This document shows, piece by piece, positions 17,688 to 27,148 of a stretch of 64,000 nt of DNA. The position numbers and the translations under genes are program-made. The stretch covers positions 62,001 to 126,000 of the forward strand of contig CANMOY010000005.1 in assembly GCA_947499595.1 (NCBI GenBank), read 5' to 3'. Position 1 is the stretch's first letter; each line of letters begins with the position of its first letter. The notes under the pieces were generated by a model that saw nothing but the letters and a program-made list of their open reading frames with translations, made no database searches and had not been told where the DNA came from. This DNA comes from an uncultured Mesonia sp. GTDB taxonomy: Bacteria; Bacteroidota; Bacteroidia; Flavobacteriales; Flavobacteriaceae.

Positions 17688-18341
17688 TTGGATATCAGCC
17701 TTAGAAATTTAATACCGCAAGATTGGATTATTATTGTTCTACTTATAGCTATGGCTCTTATAGCCGGTACGGCTCGTGCCTTTGGAAATCGGTTTATTCA
17801 ATTTAAGGAGTTGTATCGTTCAAATGTTTATTTCACACAATACAAAAAAAGCCCAAATGTTGTAAGCCTGTTTAGTCTGCTTTTGTTTTTAGCTCATCAA
17901 CTAATTGCCAGTTTAGGTTTATTTGTTTTATTCAAAGCAACCGATTTACTTTCTACAACATACAATTTTAATTTATACCTTCAAATTCTTGTGATTTTTG
18001 CTGCGCTAAGTATTTTAAAATATTTGGTTGAGAAAATAACGGCCGTAGTATTTAAAATCGAACCCTTAATCGATAATTATATTTTTTATAAAATCACTTA
18101 TCGCAACCTTTTTAGTTTATACTTCATACCCTTATTATTTTTATTGATTTATACGCTAAACTACCATAGATTAATCAGTTTAATCTGCATTGGAATGATG
18201 GTTCTTCTGCAAACAGGTGGCTTGATTGTTTATTACATAAAACAGCAAAAGTCGCTTATATTGTATTGGTATTATTTTATTTTGTACCTTTGCAGCCTTG
18301 AAATCGCTCCCTATATTATTTTATATAAAGTGATTACATAA
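17688..18341 (+). CDS. DUF4271 integral membrane protein
   Basis: A predicted 217-residue inner membrane protein with about six to seven hydrophobic segments, including IIIVLLIAMALIAGTARAF near the N-terminus. DUF4271 proteins are confined to Bacteroidota and have no established function. There is no ATG at the 5' end; family members begin with a short charged stretch before RN-IPQDW, matching a TTG start at 17688 (a TTG at 17679 is also open). A uroporphyrinogen-III synthase gene follows 28 bases downstream, and this pairing suggests co-transcription. Confidence 0.78.
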   Translation: MDISLRNLIPQDWIIIVLLIAMALIAGTARAFGNRFIQFKELYRSNVYFTQYKKSPNVVSLFSLLLFLAHQLIASLGLFVLFKATDLLSTTYNFNLYLQILVIFAALSILKYLVEKITAVVFKIEPLIDNYIFYKITYRNLFSLYFIPLLFLLIYTLNYHRLISLICIGMMVLLQTGGLIVYYIKQQKSLILYWYYFILYLCSLEIAPYIILYKVIT

Positions 18342-18369
18342 AAAACAGCATTTAACAAACAGCTTATCG

Positions 18370-19116
18370 ATGAAAGTAAAAACAATTCTAATTTCTCAGC
18401 CAGAACCAAAGATGGAGAACTCTCCCTATACAGAGTTGGAGGAGAGACAAAAGGTGAAAATTGATTTTATTCCTTTTATACACGTAGAAGGGGTAACCTC
18501 AAAAGATGTTAGGCAGCAAAAGATAGATCTGAGTCAATTCACGGCTATAATTCTAACAAGTAGAAATGCAGTAGACCATTTCTTTAGAATTGCCAAAGAG
18601 ATGCGCTATGAGGTACCTGACACTATGAAATATTTTTGCCAGAGTGAAGCTGTTGCCTATTATTTACAAAAATACGTAGTATACCGCAAGAGAAAGATTT
18701 ACGTGGGTAAGCGTACTTTTCCTGAGCTTATACCTTTAATTAAAAAGTACAAAACCGAAAAGTTTTTACTCCCTTCTTCAGACATGCTTAAACCACTTAT
18801 TCCAAAAGAACTAGATAAGATAAAAGTAAACTGGAAACGAGGTATATTTTATAAAACTGTTGTTAGCGATCTTTCTCATTTAGAAAAAGTTTTTTATGAT
18901 GTATTGGTATTTTTTAGTCCGAGTGGTATTAAATCACTTTTCGAGAATTTCCCAGACTTTAAACAAAATAATACGCGTGTCGCTGTCTTTGGAAATTCTA
19001 CAATTAGAGCAGCCAAAGAGCATGGCTTGGAGGTAAATATCAAAGCTCCAACTCCAGAGACTCCATCAATGACAATGGCTTTAGAAAAATATATTAAAGA
19101 GCATAACAAAAAATAG
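18370..19116 (+). CDS. hemD: Uroporphyrinogen-III synthase (HemD-like)
   Basis: A 248-residue protein of the HemD fold, which closes hydroxymethylbilane to uroporphyrinogen III in haem synthesis. The two-domain alternating pattern is visible, with ILTSRNAVDHFF in the first half and FFSPSGIKSLFENFP plus AVFGNSTIRAAKEHG in the second, then the late TPETPSMTMALEKYI segment. Sequence conservation in this family is low, so the assignment rests on these motifs and length. It follows DUF4271 and ends before a symmetrical terminator. Confidence 0.85.
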   Translation: MKVKTILISQPEPKMENSPYTELEERQKVKIDFIPFIHVEGVTSKDVRQQKIDLSQFTAIILTSRNAVDHFFRIAKEMRYEVPDTMKYFCQSEAVAYYLQKYVVYRKRKIYVGKRTFPELIPLIKKYKTEKFLLPSSDMLKPLIPKELDKIKVNWKRGIFYKTVVSDLSHLEKVFYDVLVFFSPSGIKSLFENFPDFKQNNTRVAVFGNSTIRAAKEHGLEVNIKAPTPETPSMTMALEKYIKEHNKK

Positions 19117-19140
19117 TTTCAAGTTTTTATTATTATTACA

Positions 19141-19173
19141 AAAAAGAGGCGGTCTTACAACCGCCTCTTTTTT
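19141..19173. terminator. Bidirectional terminator between hemD and pckA
   Basis: A 13-bp perfect stem (19141-19153 with 19160-19172) with A and T runs on both flanks and a 6-base loop, between two convergent genes. Confidence 0.88.
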
Positions 19174-19192
19174 GTAATAATACATTTAAAGT

Positions 19193-20788
19193 TTATGCCT
19201 TGGGTCCGCCATTCATAATTTCTTCATTGGCGTATTCTTCAAACTTCTTAAAGTTATTTTTAAAGAATAAAGCTAATTCTTTGGCTTTAACATCATAAGC
19301 TTCTTTATCTTTCCAAGTATCTCTTGGATTAAGCACCTCATTGGGTACATTAGGGCAAGTTTTTGGCATTTGTAGACCAAATATAGGATGCTCTTGATAC
19401 TCCACATCAGATAGTAATCCTTCTAAAGCAGAAGAAATCATTTCACGCGTGTATTTTAATTTCATCCTAGAACCGATTCCGTAAGGGCCACCTGTCCACC
19501 CCGTATTAATCAACCAAACATTTACATTTGCCTCTTGCATTTTATGGCTTAGCATTTCTGCATAACGCGTTGGATGTAGTGGCATAAATGGCGCTCCGAA
19601 ACAAGCAGAAAAACTAGGTACAGGCTCTGTAATACCTGCTTCTGTTCCGGCCACTTTTGCAGTATAACCACTTATAAAATGGTAAGCTGCCTGCCCTGGT
19701 GTAAGTTTACTGATGGGAGGCAATACTCCAAAAGCATCTGCAGTTAAAAAGAAAATATTTTTCGGGTTTTCTCCTACCGAAGGCTCTTTAATGTTGTTAA
19801 TATGATAAATAGGATAACTCACTCTAGTGTTTTGAGTAATACTAGTATCATCAAAATCTACCTCTCCATCTTTTATGATTACGTTCTCAAGAATGGCTCC
19901 AGGTTTAATAGCACCATAGATGTCTGGTTCTTTTTCTGAAGAAAGGTTAATTACTTTAGCATAGCAACCTCCCTCAAAATTAAAGATCTTGTTTTCGGCT
20001 GTCCATCCGTGCTCATCATCACCTATAAGTTTACGCTCTGGATCGGCCGACAAGGTAGTTTTACCCGTACCCGATAAGCCGAAAAATATTGCCGTATCAC
20101 CTGCCTCGCCCACGTTTGCAGAACAATGCATAGGTAGCGTATTTTTATTTACGGGTAAAATAAAGTTTAGGGCAGAAAAAATACCTTTTTTGATTTCGCC
20201 GGTATAACCAGTACCACCTATAAGCGCAATTTTCTTTTTAAAGTTTAAAATAGCAAAATTATGCTGCCTTGTACCGTCTATTTCTGGATCGGCCATAAAG
20301 TTAGGTGCGTTTACCACCGTCCATTCTGGAGAGAAATCTTTTAATTCTTCTTCGGTTGGTCTTAAAAACATATTATGCGCAAACATATTGCTCCAAGGCA
20401 ACTCATTGATAACGCGAATGTTTAATTGGTATGATTTATCTGCACAAGCATATGCATCTCTTACAAAAATTTCTTTACCCGATAGGTAATCTACAACCTT
20501 TGCATAAAGGGCATCAAATTTAGCTGGGTCAAAAGGTATATTTACATCTCCCCACCATACCTCATCTTGTGTTACATCATCTTTTACAATAAATCGATCT
20601 TTGGGCGATCTTCCTGTAAACTCTCCCGTATTTACGGCCAGAGCACCAGAGTTCACCGTTACACCTTGGCCTTTTTGCACAGTGATTTCGTGAAGCTCTT
20701 CAGAAGAAAGTTGATAATTGATTTTTGCGTCTTTTATACCGTAATTTTCTAGCGAAAATTCTTGCGTGGTTTTATTATTGTCCACCAT
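19193..20788 (-). CDS. pckA: Phosphoenolpyruvate carboxykinase (ATP)
   Basis: A 531-residue ATP-dependent PEP carboxykinase that converts oxaloacetate to phosphoenolpyruvate in gluconeogenesis. The kinase-type P-loop is FGLSGTGKTTLSAD; substrate and metal segments include TGRSPKDRFIVKD, HCSANVGEAGDTA and DDEHGWTAENKIFNFEGGCYAK. The late segment INTGWTGGPYGIGSRM is also typical. The frame is open to 20827, but the ATG at 20788 fits the family N-terminus and leaves the -7 box outside the gene. It is a single-gene unit. Confidence 0.96.
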   Translation of the reverse strand: MVDNNKTTQEFSLENYGIKDAKINYQLSSEELHEITVQKGQGVTVNSGALAVNTGEFTGRSPKDRFIVKDDVTQDEVWWGDVNIPFDPAKFDALYAKVVDYLSGKEIFVRDAYACADKSYQLNIRVINELPWSNMFAHNMFLRPTEEELKDFSPEWTVVNAPNFMADPEIDGTRQHNFAILNFKKKIALIGGTGYTGEIKKGIFSALNFILPVNKNTLPMHCSANVGEAGDTAIFFGLSGTGKTTLSADPERKLIGDDEHGWTAENKIFNFEGGCYAKVINLSSEKEPDIYGAIKPGAILENVIIKDGEVDFDDTSITQNTRVSYPIYHINNIKEPSVGENPKNIFFLTADAFGVLPPISKLTPGQAAYHFISGYTAKVAGTEAGITEPVPSFSACFGAPFMPLHPTRYAEMLSHKMQEANVNVWLINTGWTGGPYGIGSRMKLKYTREMISSALEGLLSDVEYQEHPIFGLQMPKTCPNVPNEVLNPRDTWKDKEAYDVKAKELALFFKNNFKKFEEYANEEIMNGGPKA

Positions 20789-20815
20789 AAAAAATTTTGA
20801 GTTGTGTTCTTTGAA

Positions 20816-20823
20816 CAAAAATA
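20816..20823 (-). promoter_or_regulatory. -7 promoter box of pckA
   Basis: On the minus strand TATTTTTG matches TAnnTTTG exactly, 27 bases upstream of the chosen pckA ATG. Confidence 0.5.
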
Positions 20824-20859
20824 ACAATATTCACTAACATATAAAGAATTAGCTTTCTT

Positions 20860-21249
20860 TTATTTAGTTTTCATTTTTAGTACCTGAAATAAAATCAGCA
20901 CCCAAGCGCTAATCAGAAGCAAGCCTCCTATTGGCGTTAGTAGCGCAATTTTGGTAAAATCAAAGCCAGTTAAAGCGTTGGTTGCCAACCCATAAATTGA
21001 CCCTGAAAATAATGTTACCCCAGAGAGCAAGAGTACAAATAAAGTATTTTTGGCTTTATTAGGTATAAATGTGGTGCTCCCCAGAATTAACGCTAAAAAG
21101 GCATGGTAAAACTGGTAACGCACCCCTACTTGAAAGGTTTCAAGCTGTTCATTAGTTAATAATTTTTCTAAACCGTGACTAGCAAAAGCGCCTAAAATTA
21201 CTCCCAATAGACCTAGTACGGCACCCAAAATCAATAATTTCTTTTGCAT
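20860..21249 (-). CDS. DUF423 family membrane protein
   Basis: A 129-residue membrane protein with four hydrophobic segments. The N-terminal half holds the family signature GAFASHGLEKLL followed by FQVGVRYQFYHAFLAL. DUF423 (YgdD/YwdK-like) proteins are widespread and have no firmly known function. It lies between pckA and the divergent saccharopine reductase gene. The ATG at 21249 gives the expected first membrane segment immediately. Confidence 0.85.
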   Translation of the reverse strand: MQKKLLILGAVLGLLGVILGAFASHGLEKLLTNEQLETFQVGVRYQFYHAFLALILGSTTFIPNKAKNTLFVLLLSGVTLFSGSIYGLATNALTGFDFTKIALLTPIGGLLLISAWVLILFQVLKMKTK

Positions 21250-21319
21250 ATTTTTAAGCCGAATTAAATTTTATTACTTTCGGAAACGAAACACAAATTT
21301 AATCAACTTAGTTTAACTT

Positions 21320-22690
21320 ATGAGAAGTATTCTTATTATTGGTGCCGGAAAATCAACCTCGGCTCTTATACAATATTTACAAAACAAATCAGACCAAGAA
21401 AATTTAAGGTTAGTAATCGCAGACTTGAACCTAGAACAAGCCCAAAAACTGGCTGGCAACCATAAGAATTCTAAAGCCTTAAGCTTAGATATTTTTAATG
21501 AGAATGATCGAAAATCCGCTATAAGCGAAGCCGATATTGTGATTTCTATGCTTCCCGCTCGCTTTCACATCGAGGTTGCTAAAGACTGTATTAGCTTAGG
21601 AAAAAATCTAGTAACTGCCTCTTATGTGAGTAAGGAGATGGAAACCCTAAGCGAACAAGTAAAAAGCAAAGGGCTTATTTTCATGAATGAAATAGGTGTT
21701 GACCCTGGAATTGACCATATGAGCGCTATGCAGGTGATTGATCGCATACGCCAGTCTGGCGGCAAAATGCTCTTATTCGAATCGTTTACAGGAGGCTTAG
21801 TTGCTCCCGAAAGCGATAATAATCTTTGGCATTATAAATTTACTTGGAATCCTAGAAATGTAGTGGTGGCTGGACAAGGTGGCGCTGCTGAATTTATTCA
21901 AGAAGGCCAATACAAATACATTCCCTATCACCGCCTTTTTAGAAGAACCGAATTTCTTGAAGTGGAAGGCTATGGTAAATTCGAAGGCTTAGCCAATCGC
22001 AACTCGCTAGCGTACCAAAAGGTTTACGGATTAGAAGATATTAAAACCCTTTATCGTGGAACGCTACGCCGAGTAGGCTTTAGTAAAGCTTGGAATATGT
22101 TTGTTCAACTTGGAATGACTGATGACACCTATACTATGCAAAATTCGGAGCATATGAGCTATCGTGATTTTGTGAATGCTTTCTTACCTTATTCTCCTAC
22201 AGACTCGGTAGAGTTGAAAATGCGCCATTCTTTAAAAATTGATCAAGATGATTTGATGTGGGAAAAGTTACTTGAACTTGATTTATTTAATAAAAATAAA
22301 ACCATAGGTATAAAAGATGCAACGCCTGCACAAGCGCTTCAAAAAATCTTAGAAGAGAAATGGACTTTGGCTCCAGATGATAAGGACATGATTGTTATGT
22401 ACCATAAATTTGGTTATGAACTAAACGGGGAGAAAAAACAAATTGACTCTACTATGGTGCATATTGGCGAAGATCAGACTTTCACCGCGATGGCTAAAAC
22501 GGTTGGCTTACCGGTGGGTATTGCCACTTTAAAAATACTTAATAAAGAAATTAAAACCCCAGGTGTTTTACGCCCTATAAGTCAGGAGGTGTATGAACCC
22601 ATTTTAAAAGAGCTAGAAGACTTTGGGATTGTATTTAAAGAAAAGGAAGTTCCGTATCTAGGCTACAATATTGATAATGTAGTAGGATAA
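21320..22690 (+). CDS. Saccharopine dehydrogenase-family reductase
   Basis: A 456-residue protein with an N-terminal Rossmann domain (IIGAGKSTSALIQYL) and a long C-terminal catalytic domain (MNEIGVDPGIDHMSAMQVID). It resembles saccharopine reductase-type enzymes of Bacteroidota. The family links lysine and alpha-aminoadipate semialdehyde metabolism, but not all members act on saccharopine. No lysine-degradation gene is adjacent, so the substrate is left open. A strong terminator follows directly after the stop codon. Confidence 0.82.
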   Translation: MRSILIIGAGKSTSALIQYLQNKSDQENLRLVIADLNLEQAQKLAGNHKNSKALSLDIFNENDRKSAISEADIVISMLPARFHIEVAKDCISLGKNLVTASYVSKEMETLSEQVKSKGLIFMNEIGVDPGIDHMSAMQVIDRIRQSGGKMLLFESFTGGLVAPESDNNLWHYKFTWNPRNVVVAGQGGAAEFIQEGQYKYIPYHRLFRRTEFLEVEGYGKFEGLANRNSLAYQKVYGLEDIKTLYRGTLRRVGFSKAWNMFVQLGMTDDTYTMQNSEHMSYRDFVNAFLPYSPTDSVELKMRHSLKIDQDDLMWEKLLELDLFNKNKTIGIKDATPAQALQKILEEKWTLAPDDKDMIVMYHKFGYELNGEKKQIDSTMVHIGEDQTFTAMAKTVGLPVGIATLKILNKEIKTPGVLRPISQEVYEPILKELEDFGIVFKEKEVPYLGYNIDNVVG

Positions 22691-22730
22691 AAAAAAGCCG
22701 ACTTACCCGGTGGTAAGTCGGCTTTTTTTT
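22691..22730. terminator. Bidirectional terminator, 17-bp perfect stem
   Basis: Stem 22691-22707 with 22712-22728, a 4-base loop, with A/T runs on both sides. It starts directly at the saccharopine reductase stop and faces the convergent zinc peptidase gene. Confidence 0.9.
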
Positions 22731-22743
22731 ATTAATTATCCTT

Positions 22744-23436
22744 TTAATCTCTACTCATATAAACACTTACAAAATACAATAGCGTAGCTAATGAGCCTAC
22801 AGCTGCCACCACATACGTTCTAGCGGCCCATTTAAGCGCATCTTTAGAATCATCATATTCTGTAGAGGTAACAATTTGTTTCTCTTCGAGCCAAGCCAGA
22901 GCACGGTTACTGGCATCATATTCTACAGGAAGCGTAATAAAACTAAAGAGTGTACCCAAACCAAACATAATAATTCCGGCCAATAATACAGTTTTACCTA
23001 CTCCCAAAGAAACAGCAGACATTAGTATAAGACCTCCCATAATCACCCATTGACTATAATTTGCAGCCACACTTACTATGGGAACTAGTTGACTTCTCAT
23101 TGTTAACCAGCTATAAGCCGTCGTGTGTTGTACTGCGTGTCCGCATTCATGTGCTGCCACAGCTGCCGCAGCAGCATTTCGTTGATTATACACCGCCTCA
23201 CTGAGATTAACGGTTTTGTCTTTAGGATTGTAATGATCTGTTAGTTGTCCTGGTGTTGATATTACCTTAACATCATAAATTCCATTATCCTCTAGCATTT
23301 TGCGTGCTATTTCTGCCCCGCTCATACCGTTTTGCAAATGCGTTTTGCTGTATTTTTTAAATTTAGTTTTTAATTTATTACTTACATACCAGCTTACAAG
23401 CATAATTAAACCAGCAATTACATAATATCCCATCAT
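22744..23436 (-). CDS. YugP-type zinc metallopeptidase (membrane)
   Basis: A 230-residue membrane protein. The zinc-binding HExxH-like motif is AHECGHAVQHTTAYS, preceded by the YNQRNAAAAAVAAHE segment typical of YugP-like neutral zinc metallopeptidases. There is one N-terminal membrane segment and two or three more after the active site. The physiological substrate is unknown. It is a single-gene unit, convergent with the saccharopine reductase gene. Confidence 0.88.
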   Translation of the reverse strand: MMGYYVIAGLIMLVSWYVSNKLKTKFKKYSKTHLQNGMSGAEIARKMLEDNGIYDVKVISTPGQLTDHYNPKDKTVNLSEAVYNQRNAAAAAVAAHECGHAVQHTTAYSWLTMRSQLVPIVSVAANYSQWVIMGGLILMSAVSLGVGKTVLLAGIIMFGLGTLFSFITLPVEYDASNRALAWLEEKQIVTSTEYDDSKDALKWAARTYVVAAVGSLATLLYFVSVYMSRD

Positions 23437-23607
23437 GGTCGATTAACTTTTATTGTTTAGCACTCAACTAGCAAAAATAGCACCAATTTTAAAATTTAAA
23501 AATAACCTGACAGACAATAAATATTTCCTCAAGTTTTTTAACAAGTATTTATAAACAAAAATTTCCGCAAGGCTTAACACTAGTGTATCTTTAATAAAAA
23601 GTATTTT

Positions 23608-24078
23608 ATGAAATCTTTTTTGTTTGATAAAAGCAAGGGAATTTGCCTTTTTGATTTTGAGCACACTACTGCCGAAGCCAATGCGCAAGCCATACAGAAC
23701 ATGCGCAATTTGCTAAATATTCACAAGATGAGCATTCACGATTTAAATTTAGAGTTAGCAGACGGCATCTTGACGGTTTATGGTGAAGTAAATTGCCAAA
23801 AAACTAAAGAAATAATTATATTACTTTTAGGAAACGCCAAAGGTATTGCTTGTGTGAATGACAAAATGTCTCTTTACCAAGAATCAACTAGCGGCGAAGC
23901 TAACGCTAAGAAACCTTCACAGTTTTATGAAATAACTCCTAATGACAATTTAAAAAAAATTGCCAAACGATTTTATGGGGATGAAAGCTATATCGATAAA
24001 ATAATAAATGCTAATAAGCCACTTTTAACAGCGCCCTCTGATATTTTTACAGGTTTAGTAATTCGTATACCGAATTAA
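23608..24078 (+). CDS. BON-LysM protein (Kbp/YgaU-like)
   Basis: A 156-residue cytoplasmic-type protein without a signal peptide. A BON domain covers about residues 25-90 (LELADGILTVYGEV, AKGIACVNDKM). A LysM domain covers about 105-155, with FYEITPNDNLKKIAKRFYGD and the last residues FTGLVIRIPN. The same architecture occurs in E. coli Kbp, a potassium-binding protein, so a cation-related role is possible. It is a single gene between the zinc peptidase and convergent leuS. A 7/8 match to the -7 box (TATCTTTA) lies just upstream. Confidence 0.88.
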   Translation: MKSFLFDKSKGICLFDFEHTTAEANAQAIQNMRNLLNIHKMSIHDLNLELADGILTVYGEVNCQKTKEIIILLLGNAKGIACVNDKMSLYQESTSGEANAKKPSQFYEITPNDNLKKIAKRFYGDESYIDKIINANKPLLTAPSDIFTGLVIRIPN

Positions 24079-24112
24079 AAAAAACGCGCTACTTTTAAGC
24101 AACGCGTTTTGA
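24077..24112. terminator. Probable bidirectional terminator between BON-LysM gene and leuS
   Basis: Inverted repeat AAAACGCG with CGCGTTTT flanked by A and T runs, with an imperfect inner part, between convergent genes. Confidence 0.65.
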
Positions 24113-24129
24113 CTTATGTGGTGATGTAT

Positions 24130-27003
24130 TTAACCTACAATATTCACAATTTTACCTGGCACAATAATAACCTTTTTAGGGGTACGTCCTGCTAATTGTT
24201 TTTGGGTTCTCTCATCTGCCATAACGATTTGTTCAATTTCATCTTTAGAAAGCTCTAAACTTAACTCTAGGGTAAATCTCATTTTTCCATTAAAAGAAAT
24301 AGGATAATTCTTCGAACTCTCTTTCAAAAATTTTTCTTCGAAAATAGGATAATCGGCAAAGCTAATGCTTTGTTTATGACCCATTTTTTCCCAAAGCTCT
24401 TCGGCAATATGAGGGGCATAAGGAGCGATTAATATGGCCAGTGGTTCTAAAACTGCTCGAGCATTACATTTCAAGGTAGCCAATTCGTTCACACATATCA
24501 TAAAAGTAGAAACCGATGTATTAAAACTGAACGCCTCTATATCTTCTCTAACTTTTTTAGTAGTTTTATGTAAAATTTTTAAAGCATCATTGCTAGGTTG
24601 CTTTTCGCTTATCACAAACTCATCTCCTTTATGGTATAGCTTCCATAATTTCTTTAGGAAATTATGAACTCCAGAAAGACCCGCTGTATTCCAGGGCTTA
24701 GATTGCTCTAAAGGTCCTAAAAACATTTCATACATACGCAAAGTGTCTGCACCATATTCCTGGCATATCACATCAGGATTTACCACATTGTATTTAGACT
24801 TAGACATTTTTTCGACCTCACGCCCTACTTGATAAGTCCCATCACCTTCAGTAATAAAAGTAGCATCTTTATATTCCTCACGCCAATTTTTAAAGCCTTC
24901 TATATCTAGCTCATTTGAGTTATTCACCAAAGATACATCTACGTGTATAGCTTGTGTGTCGTAATTATCTTTTAATCCGGCACTAACAAATTTGTTTTGA
25001 TTTGCTATACGGTATACAAAAGCACTTTCTCCTAAAATCATACCTTGGTTGATCAACTTTTTAAAAGGCTCATTAACGGGTACAAATTGCCGATCATTTA
25101 AGAATTTAGTCCAAAACCTAGCATATAATAAATGACCGGTTGCGTGCTCGCTTCCACCAATATATAAATCTACATTCTCCCAGTAATTTAACCCTTCCGC
25201 GGAAGCAAAAACATTATCTCGTTCTGAGTTTTCTTCATGTTTACCAGCCTCCATATACCTAAAGAAGTACCAAGAGCTACCTGCCCATCCAGGCATGGTG
25301 TTTAACTCTAAAGGGAAAATAATTTTATGGTCTATTTCTTGCTTACTCACCACTTGGTTTTTAGCGGTATCCCAGGCCCAAATATCTGCACGACCTAGCG
25401 GCGGCTCTCCACTTTCTGTTGGTAAATACTTTTCTATCTCGGGTAATACTATAGGAAGATGCTTAGGTGCAATTGTTTGAGGCAACCCGTTTTTGTAATA
25501 TACAGGAAAAGGCTCGCCCCAATAACGTTGTCTACTAAAGACAGCATCACGTAAGCGATAATTTGTTTTTCCTGCTCCTTGTTTTTCCTGCTCTAATTTT
25601 TCTATCGCTTTTTGCATACCCGATTCATAGGTCAAGCCATTTAGAAAATCAGAGTTAGTAAGTTTAACCTGATTATCTTTTTCTGTAAAAGCCTTTTGGC
25701 TAATGTCTACACCTTCAAAAATATTTAGAATAGGTATGTCAAAATGTTTAGCAAAATCATAATCACGCTGATCGCCACAAGGAACCGCCATAACTGCCCC
25801 TGTACCATAACTAGCTAATACGTAATCACCCACCCAGATAGGAATAGGTTCTTGCGTAAAAGGGTGCAAGGCATATGATCCAGTAAATACACCAGAAATA
25901 TGTTTTACATCGGCCATTCTTTCTCGCTCACTTCTTTTGGCTGCAGCTTCTACATACTGCTTCACAGCCTCTTTTTGCTTTCCTGTAGTTATTTTTTGAA
26001 CCAATGAATGTTCTGGAGCTAGGGTCATAAAGCTAACACCAAAAATAGTATCTGGTCGGGTAGTAAACACTTCGATAAAAGCTTCATCATTTTGCACCTT
26101 AAATTTTACCTGAGCCCCAGTTGACTTTCCTATCCAATTGCGTTGAGTTTCTTTTAAGCTCTCTGTCCAGTCTAATCTTTCTAAATCCTGTAAAAGTCTT
26201 TCGGCGTAAGCAGAAATGCGCATACTCCACTGCTTCATTTTTTTTCTAACTACGGGGTGTCCACCGCGTTCAGAAACACCATTCACAATTTCGTCGTTAG
26301 CTAATACCGTACCCAATTCAGGGCACCAATTTACTTCTGTTTCTGCCAAGAAAGCTAGGCGGTATTGCAATAAGACTTCCTCCTGCTCTGCCTTACTCCA
26401 TTCTTTCCATTGTGCTGCCGTAAAACTAGGAACTTCTTCATCACAAGCCACATTGACTTCTTGGTTACCACTTGCCTCAAACGCTTGTACTAACTCATTT
26501 ATCGGCCTGGCTTTGTTAACATCAAAACAGTAATAAGACTCAAAAAGCTGTATAAAAATCCATTGAGTCCACCTGTAATACTCGGGGTCACTGGTACGCA
26601 CCTCCCTACTCCAATCAAAAGAAAAACCAATTTTATCTAATTGATTTCTATAACCAGCAATTTGGTTTCCTGATTTATCTGTTCCTCCTTCAATATTAAC
26701 TTTGGTAGTATCGGCAGGGTGTTGTCCTGTTAAAATAGCATATTGTTCGGCGGGAAGCCCAAAAGAATCATAACCCTGCGGATGCAAAACATTAAAACCT
26801 ACATGTCTTTTATATCGTGCAAAAATATCACTAGCGATATACCCCAAGGGGTGTCCTACATGCAAGCCTGCCCCAGAAGGATAAGGAAACATATCTAACA
26901 CATAATATTTTGGTTTATTACTGTTATTACTAGCTTTAAAAGTATGGTTTTGCTCCCAGTATTTTTGCCATTTGGCTTCTATAGTATTAAAATTATAACT
27001 CAT
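24130..27003 (-). CDS. leuS: Leucyl-tRNA synthetase LeuS
   Basis: Class I synthetase of 957 residues that charges tRNA-Leu. The HIGH-type motif is HVGHPLGY, and the KMSKS motif EKMSKSKYNVVNPD is near residue 730. The editing domain shows EVFTTRPDTIFGVSFM and YGTGAVMAVPCGDQRD. The extended, Bacteroidota-type linker before KMSKS is present. The open frame runs to 27108, but MSYNFNTIEAKWQKYW is the family N-terminus, so the ATG at 27003 is chosen. It is divergent from ftsX. Confidence 0.96.
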   Translation of the reverse strand: MSYNFNTIEAKWQKYWEQNHTFKASNNSNKPKYYVLDMFPYPSGAGLHVGHPLGYIASDIFARYKRHVGFNVLHPQGYDSFGLPAEQYAILTGQHPADTTKVNIEGGTDKSGNQIAGYRNQLDKIGFSFDWSREVRTSDPEYYRWTQWIFIQLFESYYCFDVNKARPINELVQAFEASGNQEVNVACDEEVPSFTAAQWKEWSKAEQEEVLLQYRLAFLAETEVNWCPELGTVLANDEIVNGVSERGGHPVVRKKMKQWSMRISAYAERLLQDLERLDWTESLKETQRNWIGKSTGAQVKFKVQNDEAFIEVFTTRPDTIFGVSFMTLAPEHSLVQKITTGKQKEAVKQYVEAAAKRSERERMADVKHISGVFTGSYALHPFTQEPIPIWVGDYVLASYGTGAVMAVPCGDQRDYDFAKHFDIPILNIFEGVDISQKAFTEKDNQVKLTNSDFLNGLTYESGMQKAIEKLEQEKQGAGKTNYRLRDAVFSRQRYWGEPFPVYYKNGLPQTIAPKHLPIVLPEIEKYLPTESGEPPLGRADIWAWDTAKNQVVSKQEIDHKIIFPLELNTMPGWAGSSWYFFRYMEAGKHEENSERDNVFASAEGLNYWENVDLYIGGSEHATGHLLYARFWTKFLNDRQFVPVNEPFKKLINQGMILGESAFVYRIANQNKFVSAGLKDNYDTQAIHVDVSLVNNSNELDIEGFKNWREEYKDATFITEGDGTYQVGREVEKMSKSKYNVVNPDVICQEYGADTLRMYEMFLGPLEQSKPWNTAGLSGVHNFLKKLWKLYHKGDEFVISEKQPSNDALKILHKTTKKVREDIEAFSFNTSVSTFMICVNELATLKCNARAVLEPLAILIAPYAPHIAEELWEKMGHKQSISFADYPIFEEKFLKESSKNYPISFNGKMRFTLELSLELSKDEIEQIVMADERTQKQLAGRTPKKVIIVPGKIVNIVG

Positions 27004-27148
27004 GGTAAACGCTTTCGATAAATGCCTATAATTATTATTTTGAATGGCAAAAGTACTATTAATGTACGAAAGTGAAAAGTTTGAACGTTTTAAAGAAACT
27101 AGTTTCAATTACTTTATTATTTTTACAAAAATTACAAGCCTATTCTTT